Assembly: GCF_904849725.1 (NCBI RefSeq)
Contig: NC_058518.1
Coordinates: 7,212,147-7,276,146, forward strand
Length of the DNA stretch: 64,000 bases
Direction: 5' to 3'
Origin: Hordeum vulgare subsp. vulgare
Taxonomy: Eukaryota; Streptophyta; Magnoliopsida; Poales; Poaceae
Shown here: positions 33,869 through 47,553 of the stretch, piece by piece
Position numbering within the stretch: position 1 is the first letter of the stretch
Layout: every line of letters starts with the position of its first letter
Notes under the pieces: model-generated
What the model was told of the DNA's origin: nothing
Databases searched by the model: none
What the model saw: only the letters and a program-made list of their open reading frames with translations
Program-made: the position numbers and the translations under genes

Positions 33869-35215
33869 GAGTATCTCTAGCAGACCCCCTAAAAGGGCCG
33901 AACCCGCAAAATAACCGCCAAAATACAGGTCAAGGCGGAAAATGCTGCTAGACCAGACCCCACTACCGCGTCCGGCCCGTAATTTTTTTTTGCGGGGCGC
34001 GACAAAATGCCCACCCTAACCCGCGAAAATGCAGGTTCTTCCGCCCACCCCGTCGGTGCCCTGTATATATCTAAGCGGTTAGTTGGTGGGACATTTCACC
34101 CGCGCTTTTCCCCCACCTACCGCCGCCGGGTGCCGCCTTCGATTCCGGCCGTACCAGCCGTCCGGATCATGACGGTGGGCCGCCGCAGTCCCAAGATCGG
34201 CATCCACCACGCCCTCGTGCCTCGGCTTACCGGAAAGCTACAAATCGGTGGTTGTTTTGTCGCGACCACCAGATTGGCTTTTCCAGCCACCGTTGGCTGC
34301 ACCAAAGCCATGGATTGGTCGGGAGCACCCCGCACAGCCTCGGCAAAGCGCGAGCGCCGCATGCAGGTACTGGTTCCATCCTCTAGTTGCTGGCGTCGGT
34401 TTGCCGGCAAGGACTCTTCCGGCCATCGCTTGGGCTCGGCTTGCCGATGCCACTCATAGAGTGCGATGACTGCCTAGAAACAGTGTTGCGGCTCACATCC
34501 AACACACGGCAGCACCTCGGATGGGTATTCTTCAAATGCAGAAACGACGGGGTATGCCCTTCTTCCTCTTCTGCTTTGTCAACTTATTTGGTTAAATTAT
34601 GGTAGCTTATTGAGGTGTTCATCTGTGTAGGAAGGTAGATGCTAATTTTGGTATTGGAAAGAAGAATACATCGATCTATTGATAGAAAGAAACTTAATAG
34701 ATGTTCGTGCACTCCTTAGTATAATTGAACCTAACGATGCAGCTGCATGTGCAATTAGAATAGATATTAGAGGTGAATCAACGTCTAATTGTTTAGAATC
34801 AAAGCCGAAGAATGAAGAATGCAAGATGAAGAACCCCTGGATCAACAATGAATGCATGGAGAAGATGTTGATCCAACTAGTGGGAGCAGTTATGGAAGTT
34901 GGATATCTTCTAAAATGTCTAATTGTGGTTCTTGTTTTTTTTGGTCTTGCTGTTTTAGCAATAATTTGGTGAATTATGATGTATCCAATGCCTTTGAAGA
35001 AAATAAAGAAGCAACTAAATGTGTTTTCATGCCTGAAAATGCAATGGAAATAATAGATTTCGCAGGCCAGCGTGGGCGGCGGCCCAGCAGACCCTGTAAA
35101 ATGGACCCTCATAAAAGGATATTTTGCCGCACACGCCGGTCCACAAAAGGGTTTTTCCGCGAACTGCAAACGACTTTTGCGGATCGGCTTTATACGAGGT
35201 CTGCTATAGATGCTC
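33869..35215 (+). mobile_element. PIF/Harbinger element carrying a GRF gene (unit B)
   Basis: Same termini and TTA target duplications (33866-33868 and 35216-35218) as in unit A. Two base changes relative to A are private to this unit (34202 and 35094). Both lie outside the terminal repeats. Confidence 0.85.
34387..34972 (+). pseudogene. GRF zinc-finger membrane protein gene, broken (unit B)
   Basis: It has the same intron, the same TAA after the fourth zinc-binding Cys (34643-34645) and the same C-terminal hydrophobic segment as unit A. Exon 1 reads TVLRL, with Arg where unit A has Trp; Arg looks like the older state because unit C shares it. The shared stop shows the gene was dead before amplification. 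Confidence 0.6.
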
Positions 35216-35218
35216 TTA

Positions 35219-38200
35219 CATATAAGCAGGAGTCAAATACACGAATTCAGACTGAAGAAGCCATACGTACATGTTCCATATATTATCATCTATCATATAA
35301 ATGAAGCAGGTATTTGTTCTACCCGAGCGCAACCAGAGGGGAGCAGGGGAAGGAGAGGAGCTAACCATGACTGTTATGGAGCCGATGCCGAACAGGCAGC
35401 GGGTCCAACGAAAGAGCCTACCACCACACACCTCGATGAACCCCTTGTCATCTCGTGTACCGATGGAATCCTGCTGCTGCTGCACAAGAAGGACATAACG
35501 AATGTTGATCTCAAATGGAGAAGGAAAAGAAGAAATCATGTCCTAGTAATGGATCCAGTAACAAAGACCTGTCCTAGACGCTGGAGCGGGGCTCCATGGA
35601 GTTCAGCTTGGGGGTGCCCTCCCTGGGTGAGCTTGTCGAGCCCCACCAACACGTACCAATGTTTAGCACCTGCACATGCAGTGCAAAAAAGAGGTCAATC
35701 AACATACCAAAGTGATGAGAGGTTTATGACCATTGTCAACCTGAACCCATGGTCAATACTGTTCGATCTAGTACTGGTTTCCGTGTGGATGTGTGCCTAG
35801 CCAGTATTCAAATTTATTGATTGAGCTCAATCCTTCTGCTCATGAACTTGCTCGTAGGGCTGCACGGTGGGTTTTTCCTGAAAAGGATGGACCTTTCATG
35901 TAGTTAATTCTGCTGGTATGACTTTAATCTTGTTCCTCCAAAATGGGGTAGAACATGGTGGTTTGATGACATATTTATCTGTTGTGGTTACTCTCAGTAT
36001 CCGGCAATTACTTTCACCAACTCAAGAAATTATACGAGGCCATGAAGTTCAAAATTTTGGATAGACATGTGTCACTTTTTAAAAAGAATGTTGATACAGA
36101 AGTGCATCTCTCTCGAAGAAAAAGATACAGCTTTTTTGAAAACACATATACTATAGATAGGCAAGAACCTGTTTTTTTTTTCTTTTCTTTTAGAACAAAT
36201 ATAATAGACTTGGCAAATGGCTGGACCTGTTTTACACGTTATTCAACAGAAGAGCATATAATGAACATTTTATTCCACAGTAATGTCAATGTGAGCACTC
36301 AAAAGCAATATGCTTCATTTCAATGGAGGAAAAAATATCCATTTGACACAGGGATACGGTCAATTTCAACAACAAAATAGGCAACATCACAGAAAAATAG
36401 AACTCCGGTGAGATTGTAGAGGTGTTGGCAAGAGCCTCTCTCTCTCCCAATGGATGCACACACGCGCGCAAGCTGTTGGAGCAAATTGACACAAGCAAAA
36501 ACAGAGGAGGAGGAGAGCAGCACACACACAGATTTGTTTTGCAGGCAACGGATGCCTTTTTTCTTTCTTCTTGCTTGACCAACAACACACACTGGTTCTG
36601 CTTTTGATGTCCAGTTACAAAAATCATTTTCTTGTACCGAATTTGAGAGGGGAAGATGGGTTAGAGCAGCTTACTACCTTGACGAGCGAGGAGAACCAGA
36701 GGAGGGATGTCCATGGCGTACAGAGCAGCAGCACAACAAGCAGGTGCATGTCCCCTAGAGCAGCAGTACAGCAGGCGGATGAAACAACCTTCCTCTCCCA
36801 TGGCGAAGGTGCTCGATCAGGGAGAGAGAAAAGGTGAGGTGAGGAAGAGCCTACAGAAATATTACGAGACCGAAAGTTGAAGATTTTGGAGAGACATGCG
36901 CGGCCTTCTTAAAAAGAATACTGATAGAGGCAAACTAGATGTACACAAAATAGAATAGAGCAGCTCATAATGTCTAGCACTATACACAAAATAGGCAACT
37001 TCAGAGAAAAATAGTAGTCGTACTCTAGTGAGATTGTAGGGAGGCGCCAAACCAGATGAGATCATGCGAATAACAAATCATTTTTTTGTAAAGATCTTTC
37101 AGGTAGGCAAGAACCTGTTTTTTTTTCGTTTTGAACAACTATAATAGAGCTGGCAAATGGTTGGCTCCTTCTTACAAGTCATTCAAAAGAATAGAACAGC
37201 TCCGTGATGTCTAGCACTCGAAAGCAATATGCTTCATTTCAAAGAAGGAAAAACAAAAAGACTCATTTGACAGAATAATAGGGCCAGTTCAACAACAAAA
37301 TAGGCAACGTCGCAGAAAAATACTACTCTAATGAGCTGGATCATTTTCTTGTACCAAATCTGAGGAAATCTGAGAGGATGAGATGGGTCGGAGCAGCTTA
37401 TTACTTCCTTTCTGGTTTAGGGTCTTGAGCAGCAGCACATGCCTCCTCTCCCATGGTGCCTTCCACGCTCGCCATGGCCGGTGATAGGGTTCAGGTTCCT
37501 CTTGCCTGCTAGGTCGCCATGGCCGCGGGCTAGGGAGGGAGGGACTGCTGCTGGTGTGGCCATGGCATCGAGCTAGGGTTTCGTCCTGAGCTGCTGGATT
37601 CGATCTGGGGTGTAGGGAGAGAAGGGTGGCGTAGAAGGCGGAGGCCGGAAGGTCGCCGACGAGTCTGGGAGTGGGGAGCTCGCCGGTTGTCGGAGAGGGA
37701 GGTGGTCATTGGCGGCTGGATGGGGATGGGGATGGGATGGGGATGGGGATGAGATGGGGTTGGGGTTGGGGTTGGGGGCGGGGTTGGTTGGGAATCGGGA
37801 AGGAGGGCCTATCGTCTCTACTGGTTGGTGTTTGGTTATCTTAAAAATCATTTTTAATTGGCACCGATGGGCCTGCCCGCTGCAATAGTTCAAAACCATG
37901 AAAAATTTCATGTGGTCTTGGCGGGCCTGTACGCGCCGGTTCGAAACGAATTTTCCTTCTGGCGCGGACCAACAAGAGCGCGCGAGCCATAGAAGGTTTT
38001 CGTCATCGACGAATGCTTCTGATTGGTCAGCGTTGAGCTCTCATGGATCGATCCCCTCCTTCCATTTGGTCCATTCATTTTTTCGAATCCAACGACATAC
38101 ACTTCACGTCACGTGGATCATGCTCATTGCTCTCTGTATATCCCGTTTAACGATTCTAGCCTAAACTTCCTTCACCTATTATATATAAATCTAAATGTAA

Positions 38201-38230
38201 AACCTAATAAACATGTTCAATACAAATATA
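35219..38230. other. Gene-poor segment with decayed repeats and G-rich tract (unit B)
   Basis: Equivalent to 5471-8482. The diverged repeat cluster lies at 36044-37408 and the G-rich minisatellite at 37719-37788. The only difference from unit A that I noticed is at 36592. Confidence 0.55.
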
Positions 38231-38326
38231 CTCCCTTCGTCTGGAATTACTTGTCGTAAAAGTAATAAAAATAAATGTATCTACAACTAAAATAAACCTA
38301 GATACATCCATTCCAAACGAAGGGAC
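38231..38326. mobile_element. Stowaway-type MITE (unit B)
   Basis: Identical by eye to the unit A copy, with the same TA duplications. The 40-bp direct repeat follows at 38346-38385 and 38446-38485. Confidence 0.85.
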
Positions 38327-38750
38327 TACGAAACTAAGAAGACGTTCAACTTTGTTGGTATAAGTTTTTTCTTCATGTCTACCTCGTCCCGTGTTCCTCC
38401 CTCGTCTGATGGTGGACACCCGACTAGTCCCTATAAATTTGACCATCAACTTTGTTGGTATAAGTTTTTTCTTCATGTCTACCTCTCCTTTTGTTGCTAT
38501 TATTTTGTCCCTATAAAAGGCACAGTGTCCACAACAGCAGCGATCAATTCATTGCATGCAATGGTATTAATTAGAAAAATTAACATTTTTTTTTCTTTTT
38601 TTTCTCTTCGTCTTGGCCGCGATGCACAACCTAAGATGACCTATACACCAAGAAGGAGGAAGTACCTCTCCTTGATACTACCCATAGTGGGAGTAACATA
38701 GGTAGTACTCCCTCAATCTGGGTTTTATAGAGCATGTGCTTAGTTCAACT

Positions 38751-39045
38751 TTGTTGATTCCATGCTTCATGGCGGTAAACGGGCTCAATGCAGTAAGGAT
38801 CCCGGTGGGATGGTGGATTGCCACTGGAGATAACCCTCCGACTCCATACGTTGGAGGCTCTCTCCAAGCCTTGGACAACGCCTTTCGATGGGCAGAGTAC
38901 ATAGTCTAATTCACGAAATTGATTTTTTTCGAAACTTATCAATACAAAATTAAAGGAATTATGAATTAATCAACACATTTGTGGATGTATTTGTAGGGCA
39001 CGCAAGCTAGGAGTGATCATAGGCTTGCAAGAAGCTCTTCGGTTG
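38751..39045 (+). pseudogene. GH5 exo-beta-1,3-glucanase-like fragment (unit B)
   Basis: Same two-exon fragment as in unit A with the intron at 38897-38996. Inside the intron's first bases it has gtacatag where A and C have gtacgtag, which changes the donor consensus; this is irrelevant for a fragment without a promoter or catalytic part. Confidence 0.6.
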
Positions 39046-39069
39046 GGATTATTTCTCAATCAACTTTCA

Positions 39070-39605
39070 CTTTTGGCTATGTTGATGCAATTTCAAACAA
39101 TGCTTTAGGTTGAATGGCCTACCACAGGAAGCTTCCGTGTCCTTGTACCTTTCTTACAGAATTTCTACCACAGGGAGTTTTTCCACATGGTTTCTCACGA
39201 AAGGTTTTTAATGAGGCAATATCAATGCAAGCATGGACGATATATGTCATTTTCTCTTTATTTTCCCACTGGGTTTTAGAAGGAGTTTTTCATGGCATAT
39301 TGTATGTTTTCTTCTCAATTTTTTCCACAGGGTTTTGGAGGAGAACATTTCAAAGATGATGGGTCTCAAGGACAAGCGAGGATTAGGGGGTGTTAGGATT
39401 TATTTTAAACTAATTATAATAATTAGGGAATAATCCTCCCTTGTACAGAACCGCTTCGTGCGGGTTGCTAGCCAACCGACGCGACGGTTTTTTCACGACC
39501 CCCACGAGCGGACGCATCCGTTCGTGGCGACGGTTAATTCCCTGTGTATTTAATCCTCATGGATCATCAATGAAAGAGACAGTTCGATCAAATCATACTT
39601 TCACA
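39070..39605. mobile_element. Harbinger Myb-gene fragment plus Copia 3' end and LTR remnant (unit B)
   Basis: Harbinger piece 39070-39157, then Copia 3' region 39158-39390 and LTR-like part 39391-39605. Unit B shares ccacaggga with unit C where unit A has ccacaagga. Confidence 0.55.
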
Positions 39606-39904
39606 GATGCATGTGCTCTCTCATCGCGACTCTCTCCCTTCCTAATCAAAGAATAGATAAAACGAATAGACCATCTGATTTAAAACAAGAGTCCATGTGA
39701 ATATGCACTTCCATATACACACGCGTGCTTATCCTACTAATCCATGGCTCTAACGCAGTTTGTTAGCTGCACGCATGAGTGCGTGCGTGGCTCTTTGCTT
39801 ATCCTACTAATCCACGCCAATATATCTTTCTTTCCCCAATAAATACACACGGCCGGCGGTGCGTGCGTGCATCCTTTCTTCTCCCTAGCTAGCAGCTTCT
39901 CGCC
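39606..39904 (+). promoter_or_regulatory. Proximal upstream region of beta-galactosidase (unit B)
   Basis: The 19-bp repeats are at 39726-39744 and 39796-39814, and the TATA-like aataaata at 39838-39845. I saw no difference from unit A, so if the motifs are active both copies should be regulated alike. Confidence 0.4.
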
Positions 39905-42900
39905 ATGGAGCGCGTGTCGTGGCAACCACTTGCGCTCCTCCTCCTCGCGGCGGCCGCGGCCGTCGCCAGCGGCACTGAGGTCGGGTACGACGGCCGGTCG
40001 ATGGTCATCGATGGCGAGCGCCGCCTCCTCATCTCCGGCTCCATCCACTACCCCAGGAGCACGCCAGAGGTATGCATTGCACACGGAGCAGCAGATGAAT
40101 ACACCATCGTCTCGTCTTAGTTTCCATGAATGAATTGTAAGTCTCGATCGTTGCTTGCCTGCAGATGTGGCCGGATCTGATCAGGAAGGCCAAGGAGGGC
40201 GGGCTGGACGCCATCGAGACGTACGTCTTCTGGAACGGCCACGAGCCTCGCCGCCGGCAGTACAACTTCGAGGGCAGCTACGACATCGTGCGCTTCTTCA
40301 AGGAGGTCCAGGACGCCGGCATGTACGCCATCCTCCGCATCGGCCCCTACATCTGCGGCGAGTGGAACTACGGCGGCCTGCCGGCATGGCTGCGCGACAT
40401 CTCCGGCATGCAGTTCCGCATGCACAACAACCCCTTCGAGGTACCCACACTGCTAGCAGATCCTTCCCAACAATATAATGGTTTTCCTTGGAGGTCAAAA
40501 TACGACCAAGTTATTGATGCTTGCAGCAAGAGATGGAGACCTTCACGACCCTCATCGTCGACAAGCTCAAGGAGGCCAAGATGTTCGCCGGACAGGGAGG
40601 CCCCATCATCCTCTCTCAGGTACGTAGTAACTAACTAATATTAATTATGTGAAACTTATCTAGCTTGCATTCCTAGCTACTTGTCGTCGACAAAAGAGTG
40701 GATCAGTGAATATAACATATATATATGTGAACAATTTACATATATAGATCGAGAACGAGTACGGGAACGTCATGGACAAGCTCAACAACGACGAGTCGGC
40801 GTCTGAGTACATCCACTGGTGCGCCGCCATGGCCAACAAGCAGAACGTAGGCGTGCCGTGGATCATGTGCCAGCAGGACCAAGACGTCCCACCCAACGTG
40901 GTCAGCGCATGCACATTTTCATCTTTCCTATTTTTGTCTCTACCAATTATTATTCTTCTTTCTTCCCAAGTGTAAAACAAAAAAAACTCAATGCTAAGTC
41001 TTCTTAATTACTAGATCAACACCTGCAACGGCTTCTACTGCCACGACTGGTTCCCCAAGAGGACCGACATCCCCAAGATCTGGACTGAGAACTGGACTGG
41101 CTGGTACCCTACATATATATATACCTGGATCAACCTTTATATATTAATTTTCCTTCTTTTTTTCTTATGGAACCTACATGCATATGCGCGAAATTGGTTA
41201 GCACGTTCTACTATATGTTGAATGAAGTTCAGATTGCTCTTACATTTTATCCACGATATATAATTAGGTTCAAAGCCTGGGACAAGCCTGATTTCCACCG
41301 GTCCGCCGAAGACATCGCCTTCTCTGTTGCCATGTTCTTCCAGACGCGAGGATCGCTCCAGAACTACTACATGGTGATTGATTTATAACTAATCTATACT
41401 TTTCTCTTCTACATTAATTTCCATCCTCTAGCAGGCTGGCATGAACTGAATTTTACATCATTTGACATGTTGATCGTCAATTTATATGTGATCAGTACCA
41501 TGGTGGCACCAACTTTGGCCGCACGTCGGGTGGCCCATACATCACAACCAGCTATGACTACGATGCCCCTCTCGATGAGTACGGTACGTGAACCATCTCT
41601 TGTTGTTCCTTCAATTCATATATTCGTCCCAAGCTTATTTGCATCTTGTAAATTAATAATTAGTGTCAATATGCAAATCATATTCATTATCCTTTTATGT
41701 TTTTGTTTTCAGGTAACATCAGGCAGCCAAAATACGGGCACCTCAAGGACCTCCACAATGTCCTCAAGTCCATGGAGAAGATCCTACTCCATGGGGACTA
41801 CAAGGACACCACCATGGGCAACACCAACGTCATGGTAACTAACATGCATTCACATACAATACAAAAATCCTAGCACTGTTTTTAATGGTGTTCACAACAA
41901 AATTGATCCATTTGGTTCATCAATATCTACACTAGGTTACCAAGTACACGCTGGACAACTCCTCTGCCTGCTTCATCAGCAACAAGTTCGACGACAAGGA
42001 GGTCAATGTGACCCTCGACGACGGCGCAACCCATGTCGTGCCCGCATGGTCCGTGAGCATCCTGCCGGACTGCAAGACCGTCGCGTACAACAGCGCCAAG
42101 ATCAAGACACAGACGTCGGTGATGGTGAAGAGGCCGGGGGTGGAAACCGTGACGGATGGCCTTGCTTGGTCGTGGATGCCCGAGAACCTCCATCCTTTCA
42201 TGACGGACGAGAAGGGTAACTTCAGGAAGAACGAGCTGCTCGAGCAGATCGCGACGTCGGGCGACCAGAGCGACTACCTATGGTACAGGACAAGGTAATC
42301 AAACATCTTGATGCTTAATACAGAACTACACTGTTGCATAAGATTGAAATATAAATTAATCTCTGGTGATGATCAAAATGTGCAGCTTGGAGCACAAGGG
42401 GGAATCGAACTACAAGTTGCACGTGAACACGACTGGCCATGAGCTCTACGCTTTCGTCAATGGCAAGCTTGTTGGTGAGCGTCCCAATATACTCTGAGTG
42501 GTTTGCACACTGATGGATTAATGAACTTGATCAAGCTAATGTTAATTGATTTGATTAATTGGCATGCAGGGAGGCACTACGCTCCTAATGGCGGATTCGT
42601 CTTCCAAATGGAGACACCGGTGAAGCTCCACTCTGGCAAGAACTACATCTCCCTCCTCAGCGCCACCATCGGGCTCAAGAACTATGGTGCTCTGTTCGAG
42701 ATGATGCCCGCCGGCATCGTGGGAGGGCCGGTGAAGCTCGTCGACACCGTCACCAACACCACCGCCTACGACCTCTCCAACAGCTCCTGGTCCTACAAGG
42801 CCGGCCTCGCCGGCGAGTACAGGGAGACCCACCTCGACAAGGCCAAGGACCGCAGCCAATGGAGAGGCGGCACCATCCCGGTGCACCGCCCCTTCACCTG

Positions 42901-43513
42901 GTACAAGGCGACCTTTGAGGCCCCCACCGGTGAGGAGCCCGTGGTGGCGGACCTGCTGGGGCTCGGCAAGGGCGTGGTGTGGGTCAACGGCAACAACCTG
43001 GGCCGCTACTGGCCGTCATACGTCGCCGCGGACATGGACGGCTGCCGGCGGTGCGACTACCGCGGCACATTCATGGCGGATGGCGACGGGCAGAAGTGCC
43101 TCACTGGCTGCAACGAGCCGTCCCAGAGGTTCTACCATGTGCCACGGTCGTTCCTCAAGGCCGGCGAGCCCAACACGATGGTGCTGTTCGAGGAGGCCGG
43201 CGGCGACCCGACGAGGGTGAGCTTCCACACCGTCGCTGTCGGGGCGGCGTGCGCGGAGGCCGCCGAGGTCGGCGACGAGGTGGCGCTGGCGTGCAGCCAT
43301 GGCAGGACCATCTCCAGCGTGGACGTGGCCAGCCTCGGCGTCACGCGCGGCAAGTGCGGCGCGTACCAGGGCGGCTGCGAGTCCAAGGCGGCGCTGGCGG
43401 CGTTCACGGCAGCGTGCGTCGGCAAGGAGTCGTGCACGGTGCGGCACACGGAGGACTTCCGCGCCGGGTCCGGGTGTGACTCCGGCGTGCTCACCGTGCA
43501 GGCAACCTGCTGA
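39905..43513 (+). CDS. GH35 beta-galactosidase with SUEL-type lectin domain, copy B
   Basis: Same 827-residue product and splice sites as copy A. Exons: 39905-40069, 40165-40440, 40527-40619, 40748-40900, 41015-41103, 41268-41373, 41496-41583, 41713-41834, 41936-42294, 42386-42474, 42570-43513. It keeps IENEYG with E182 as acid/base and E254 as nucleophile. It has Lys261 (FKAWD) and Val797, both shared with copy C, so copy B carries the majority residue at every protein site that varies among the three copies and is the best candidate for the ancestral protein. No private amino-acid change was noticed. Confidence 0.92.
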
Positions 43514-46189
43514 TCCCCACATGAACCAAGGAATAAATTATAGTTAGTGTCGTTTAGGCTTAGTGTTAGCTAACGTCAATCAGGAGCTAGGCATATGTGT
43601 TAGGGGGCTAAGTAATTAGCCCAGAACAATTACATGGTTCGCTTCATGTGATTTTCGATGGAGATCATCGAGGTTAAACCAAGAATTTTTCGCCTCCTCG
43701 ATCAGTTTGCTATAGGGTGAAGATTTTCGGTTGAAGAAACAGGCAGACAATACATATGCGTTGGTAATTTCTATTTCTTATATACATATGGGTTTGCTTA
43801 TTTGAATCACAAGTAACAACGTGGGAAAATAAATTTTGCACCTTTAATTAAATTAAATATTTAACAGCATCCACGTATAGTTTAAAAAAATTAACTTTTT
43901 CTACATAATGTTCCATTCATTTGGCACAAACAAATACACTTATTTATTTTTAATGTTCTTTCTCATGTCTCATTCTGTTGATAATAAAAAGGTTTGTTTA
44001 AACTTCTTGTAAATCTAAATAATACGATTTTCCATTGCTTAACAAAAAAGTATTATTTCATTCTATTACATATATTTTCTGATTAACTCGCACAGTGGCC
44101 CTCTCAAGTGTGCGAGCAAGTGTTCTACTATAACCATCACAAACATTATGTAAATAACGTATCACTTATGTGGTAAAGTTCTTTAAATAAGTTATATGAC
44201 ATTTCGGGGAAAACATTTTAAATTGATGATCAAATGTGGTCTTCACATGCGATTGTTAGTGCTCTAAGTGTTAGCTACCGTGAGGAACAGGTTAATTATT
44301 CTGCAGGATATGTGTTAGGGGGCTAATTAGCCTAGAACAAATGCATGGTTCAGTTCATGTGATTTTTGATGGATCAAGGTTCAATCTAGAATTTGTTGGG
44401 GTGATTGTGGCAGCTCGTTTTGTTATGGGGAAGATTTTCCGTCGGAGACACAGGCACATGAAGAATTTGTTGCGGTGATTTTCCAAGTTTCATATGTACT
44501 CATCACATAGTTTGAAACAATAAGGTTCTGTAACTATCACAAATGTTATTCAATTAAAGTCCGGACCAGGAGCATATAGAATTTTAGATCCCACATCTGC
44601 GATGCTAGCTACATGTACTAAACTTTTGCTACACCTGGACGAATTCCATGTACCGTATCATTCTGATGCATGTGATAATGCAGGGCTCTTGTGTTAATTA
44701 TGGTACTATATGCCTATGGACCATCTACAATATCATTCTTATGCATGCGATAACGCAGGCCTCTTGTGTCATTCATCAGCACGTAACACCCTCATATTCT
44801 TCTCACACATAGTTGACAATAAGAGTTACACTCGGGGGGGGGGGGGGGGGGGGCTAAACCGGCAGTGTGGTGCAGTACGGAGCAGTTACACATGACGCTG
44901 TAACATTCACTTACTCTGGGAGTTGGTCGTAATACTTGGTTAGGCCATGTTGAAGATCTTCTGTTCGCCCCTGTAAACACTGACGCAGTAACAAGTTCGC
45001 GAGTTTGCCTTAAAAAATGTACTATTATTCTATACTTGTAAGTTCTATATACTTCAGAGTCATACCAGACCAGGAGCATCTAGAATTTTAGATCCCACAT
45101 CTGCGGTGCAAGGTACTAAACTGTTGCTACCTGAACGAATTCCATGTATCGTTCTTACTATCTCTTATGCATGTGATCTTGCATGGGCTCTTGTGTTGAG
45201 TATGGTATATGCCTCCTATGCATGTGTTATTCTTCACGTAACACCCTCATATTTTTCTGACACAGAGTTGGCAACAATACTGGCGATCGAGTTACAACTG
45301 GGATGTAGGTTAACCGGCGACATGCCGCTCTCAACGTGCAAGTGCAGCAGCCCTATAACGTGCGTCCACATGGATCTCTGCAGTTGGCCGGTGGAAATCC
45401 ATGGTGATTCCTATGTATTTCTGGCAATGTGCAGGCTCACTGCTGGCGCTGGGTGGCTACTAGGGGCGTACAAAGGCGGCTAAGTTTTCCTTCATTTTAA
45501 ATGGTATTCTTGATTTGCGACAATCCTAAGGGCCTATTTAGCGGGAAAAATCTACCAAAATACTTTACCTTGATTTTGGTGATACATTGGGTTTTCGAAG
45601 GCGGACCGAGAGGGAGCTCGAAGCACGCCTCCTGCAGGTGTAGATGGTCACGGTGGAACACATGGTTTGTGATTGATGAGATATTTTAGGAATTTTACGA
45701 TGGAAGCCACCCGCAATTGCCCAACAATTTTGTGTGAATATTTACGAAAGAGTATGGCTTTGACATTTAAAACATTTGGACATGTCCGAAATGTCTTTGA
45801 CATTGATTGAAATATGAAAACAATAGAAATTTATGTGAGTATTTATAAATTATGTTTGTGAGCATCGTGAGTGTACCTTTTCAAAGCTACATTTTTGTTT
45901 TGTGCGTGTACCATACAGTATTGTACAGGTCGACCAGGATAGAAAACCATGCGTGTTAGGATCTTGTTGCATGCAGCGTCACCATACAATATGAAGGCTC
46001 ATGCGAGGGATGGTTCCAACTAGACAAAGATAATCCGGTCTTGATAGAGGGGCAAGGCTGTCCCGTCGACAGTTTTCTTGAAAAACCCTGCGATCGCTAT
46101 GCACGTAGGAAGGGGGTTTGACAAAAAAGCGACGAATAGGTGAACGTCACCAATTTTTTAGATAAGAAAAAGGAGAAGAAGGATGTTTA
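43514..46189. other. 3' flank of beta-galactosidase with nested duplications (unit B)
   Basis: Equivalent to 13766-16438. It contains AATAAA at 43532-43537, the duplicated 3' UTR segments (about 43542-43758 and 44254-44468) and the second duplicated pair (about 44563-44833 and 45067-45311). No gene is seen. Confidence 0.55.
44834..44853. repeat. Poly-G tract, 20 G (unit B)
   Basis: Three G longer than in unit A. This alone explains the coordinate shift between the units downstream of it. Confidence 0.85.
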
Positions 46190-47553
46190 CCGTTTGCTAG
46201 CAGACCCTTATATTACGGACCTATATCGCGCGTTTACAGTTTGCAAAAAATCGCTTTTTACGACTAGCGAGGGTCGCGGCAAAACATAACCCGCATCGTG
46301 GAACTATAAAACAGAATATTCACGAATATTCTGTTCTACAGTTTCATGGGCAGGTTCTGTTCTGCCATGGCCCTTGCCAACCCGCAAATCGCAAGAATTC
46401 AAACTTACAATTTGGCATCAATTCCATTGATTTGTAGCAAATTTGAACAACCAAACACAATTTTCGCTCAAATTAAACCATTGTTTTTTTATCAAGACAC
46501 TAAAGAACATCATGCAAAAGCAACCACCATCTTCACCACCGTCTTGGTTCTCGTTTCTCTCCACAACCCCAAAAGAATCTCACGCAAAAGCCATTATCAT
46601 CTCCGTGACCATCATCGTCAACATCATCACTCTCCATTTCCGCCACCCATTCCCCCACCGGCGCTGAAGTCATCACACCTTGCAGCCATCATTCTTCTCT
46701 TCAAGATTTCTTTTCTTGCCATATCATGTCATTCTTTGGTGATGTCGTTCATTTTATTGTGATTCATTGTCATGATCTTGTTCTCCTCTGCAAGAAGCTT
46801 GGACAAAGCCTTGTTCTCCTCGGTAAGGGCTTTCCTCTCCTCAATGGCGGCCTTGCACAACCCTTCTTCCTTGAGTAAGGGCCACTTTCTTGCTTCTCCT
46901 GCGCTTTCTTCTCGGCCAACTCCTGCTTCATCTCCTCATTTGATTGCACCATGATATCTATCTTATCATGCAAGCTTGATGCCTTCGATTCCCTCTTGAT
47001 CTTGTCCTTCGCCTTTTTGTTTCCATCCGACTTGTTCTTGTTTCTTGGGCCATCATCATCTTCATCATCATCATCCGTCTCGGTGAGGGAGCCATTCTTC
47101 GGTGGGGATTCTTCCTCAATGAACTCCCAGTTTTGGCTATGTTGATGCAATTTCGAACAATGCTCTAGGTTGAATGACCTACCATGGGAAGCTTCCATGT
47201 CCTTGTACCTTTCTTGCACAATTACTCCTAAAAAACAAAAACAAAATTCAACATATGAAACATGTTTCAAACATTTAAAGTACAACGTGAGAAAGAACTC
47301 ACATAGTTCAATTCAACGGTATCACTTGGTGGTGCATTGCGGTCTTATTCCAAGCAAGCAGCCCAACGGCTACAAACCGGCTTGATAGCGTCCCAACGAC
47401 CTTGAAGAGACCTCAAGGTGAGCGGTGTTCTATTGGGATACTTCGCCATGAAGCAGAGGAATTGACCCTCTATCATTTGCCAATAGCACTTGGCGGTTTG
47501 TCTGTGATGGTCGTCGCATCAAGAGACACAACTTCCCACGCCTTGATAAAAAA
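46190..47553 (-). mobile_element. Right-truncated Harbinger element with broken Myb-like gene (unit B)
   Basis: It has the left terminus CCGTTTGCTAGCAGACC after TTA (46187-46189), the palindrome at 46302-46343 and the Myb-like pseudogene (minus strand, about 46500-47522), then stops at the tandem breakpoint. A T-run has 7 T here (46484-46490) against 8 in the copies at 173-180, 16733-16740 and 29921-29928. Confidence 0.85.

Larger units (their letters stand above)
30995..47553. repeat. Tandem unit B, 16,559 bp
   Basis: Colinear with unit A, shifted by 29,748 up to the poly-G tract and by 29,751 after it. Private differences noticed: 34202 (c to a), 35094 (c to t), 36592 (c to t) and 38900 (g to a). 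It is followed directly by unit C at the standard breakpoint. Confidence 0.93.
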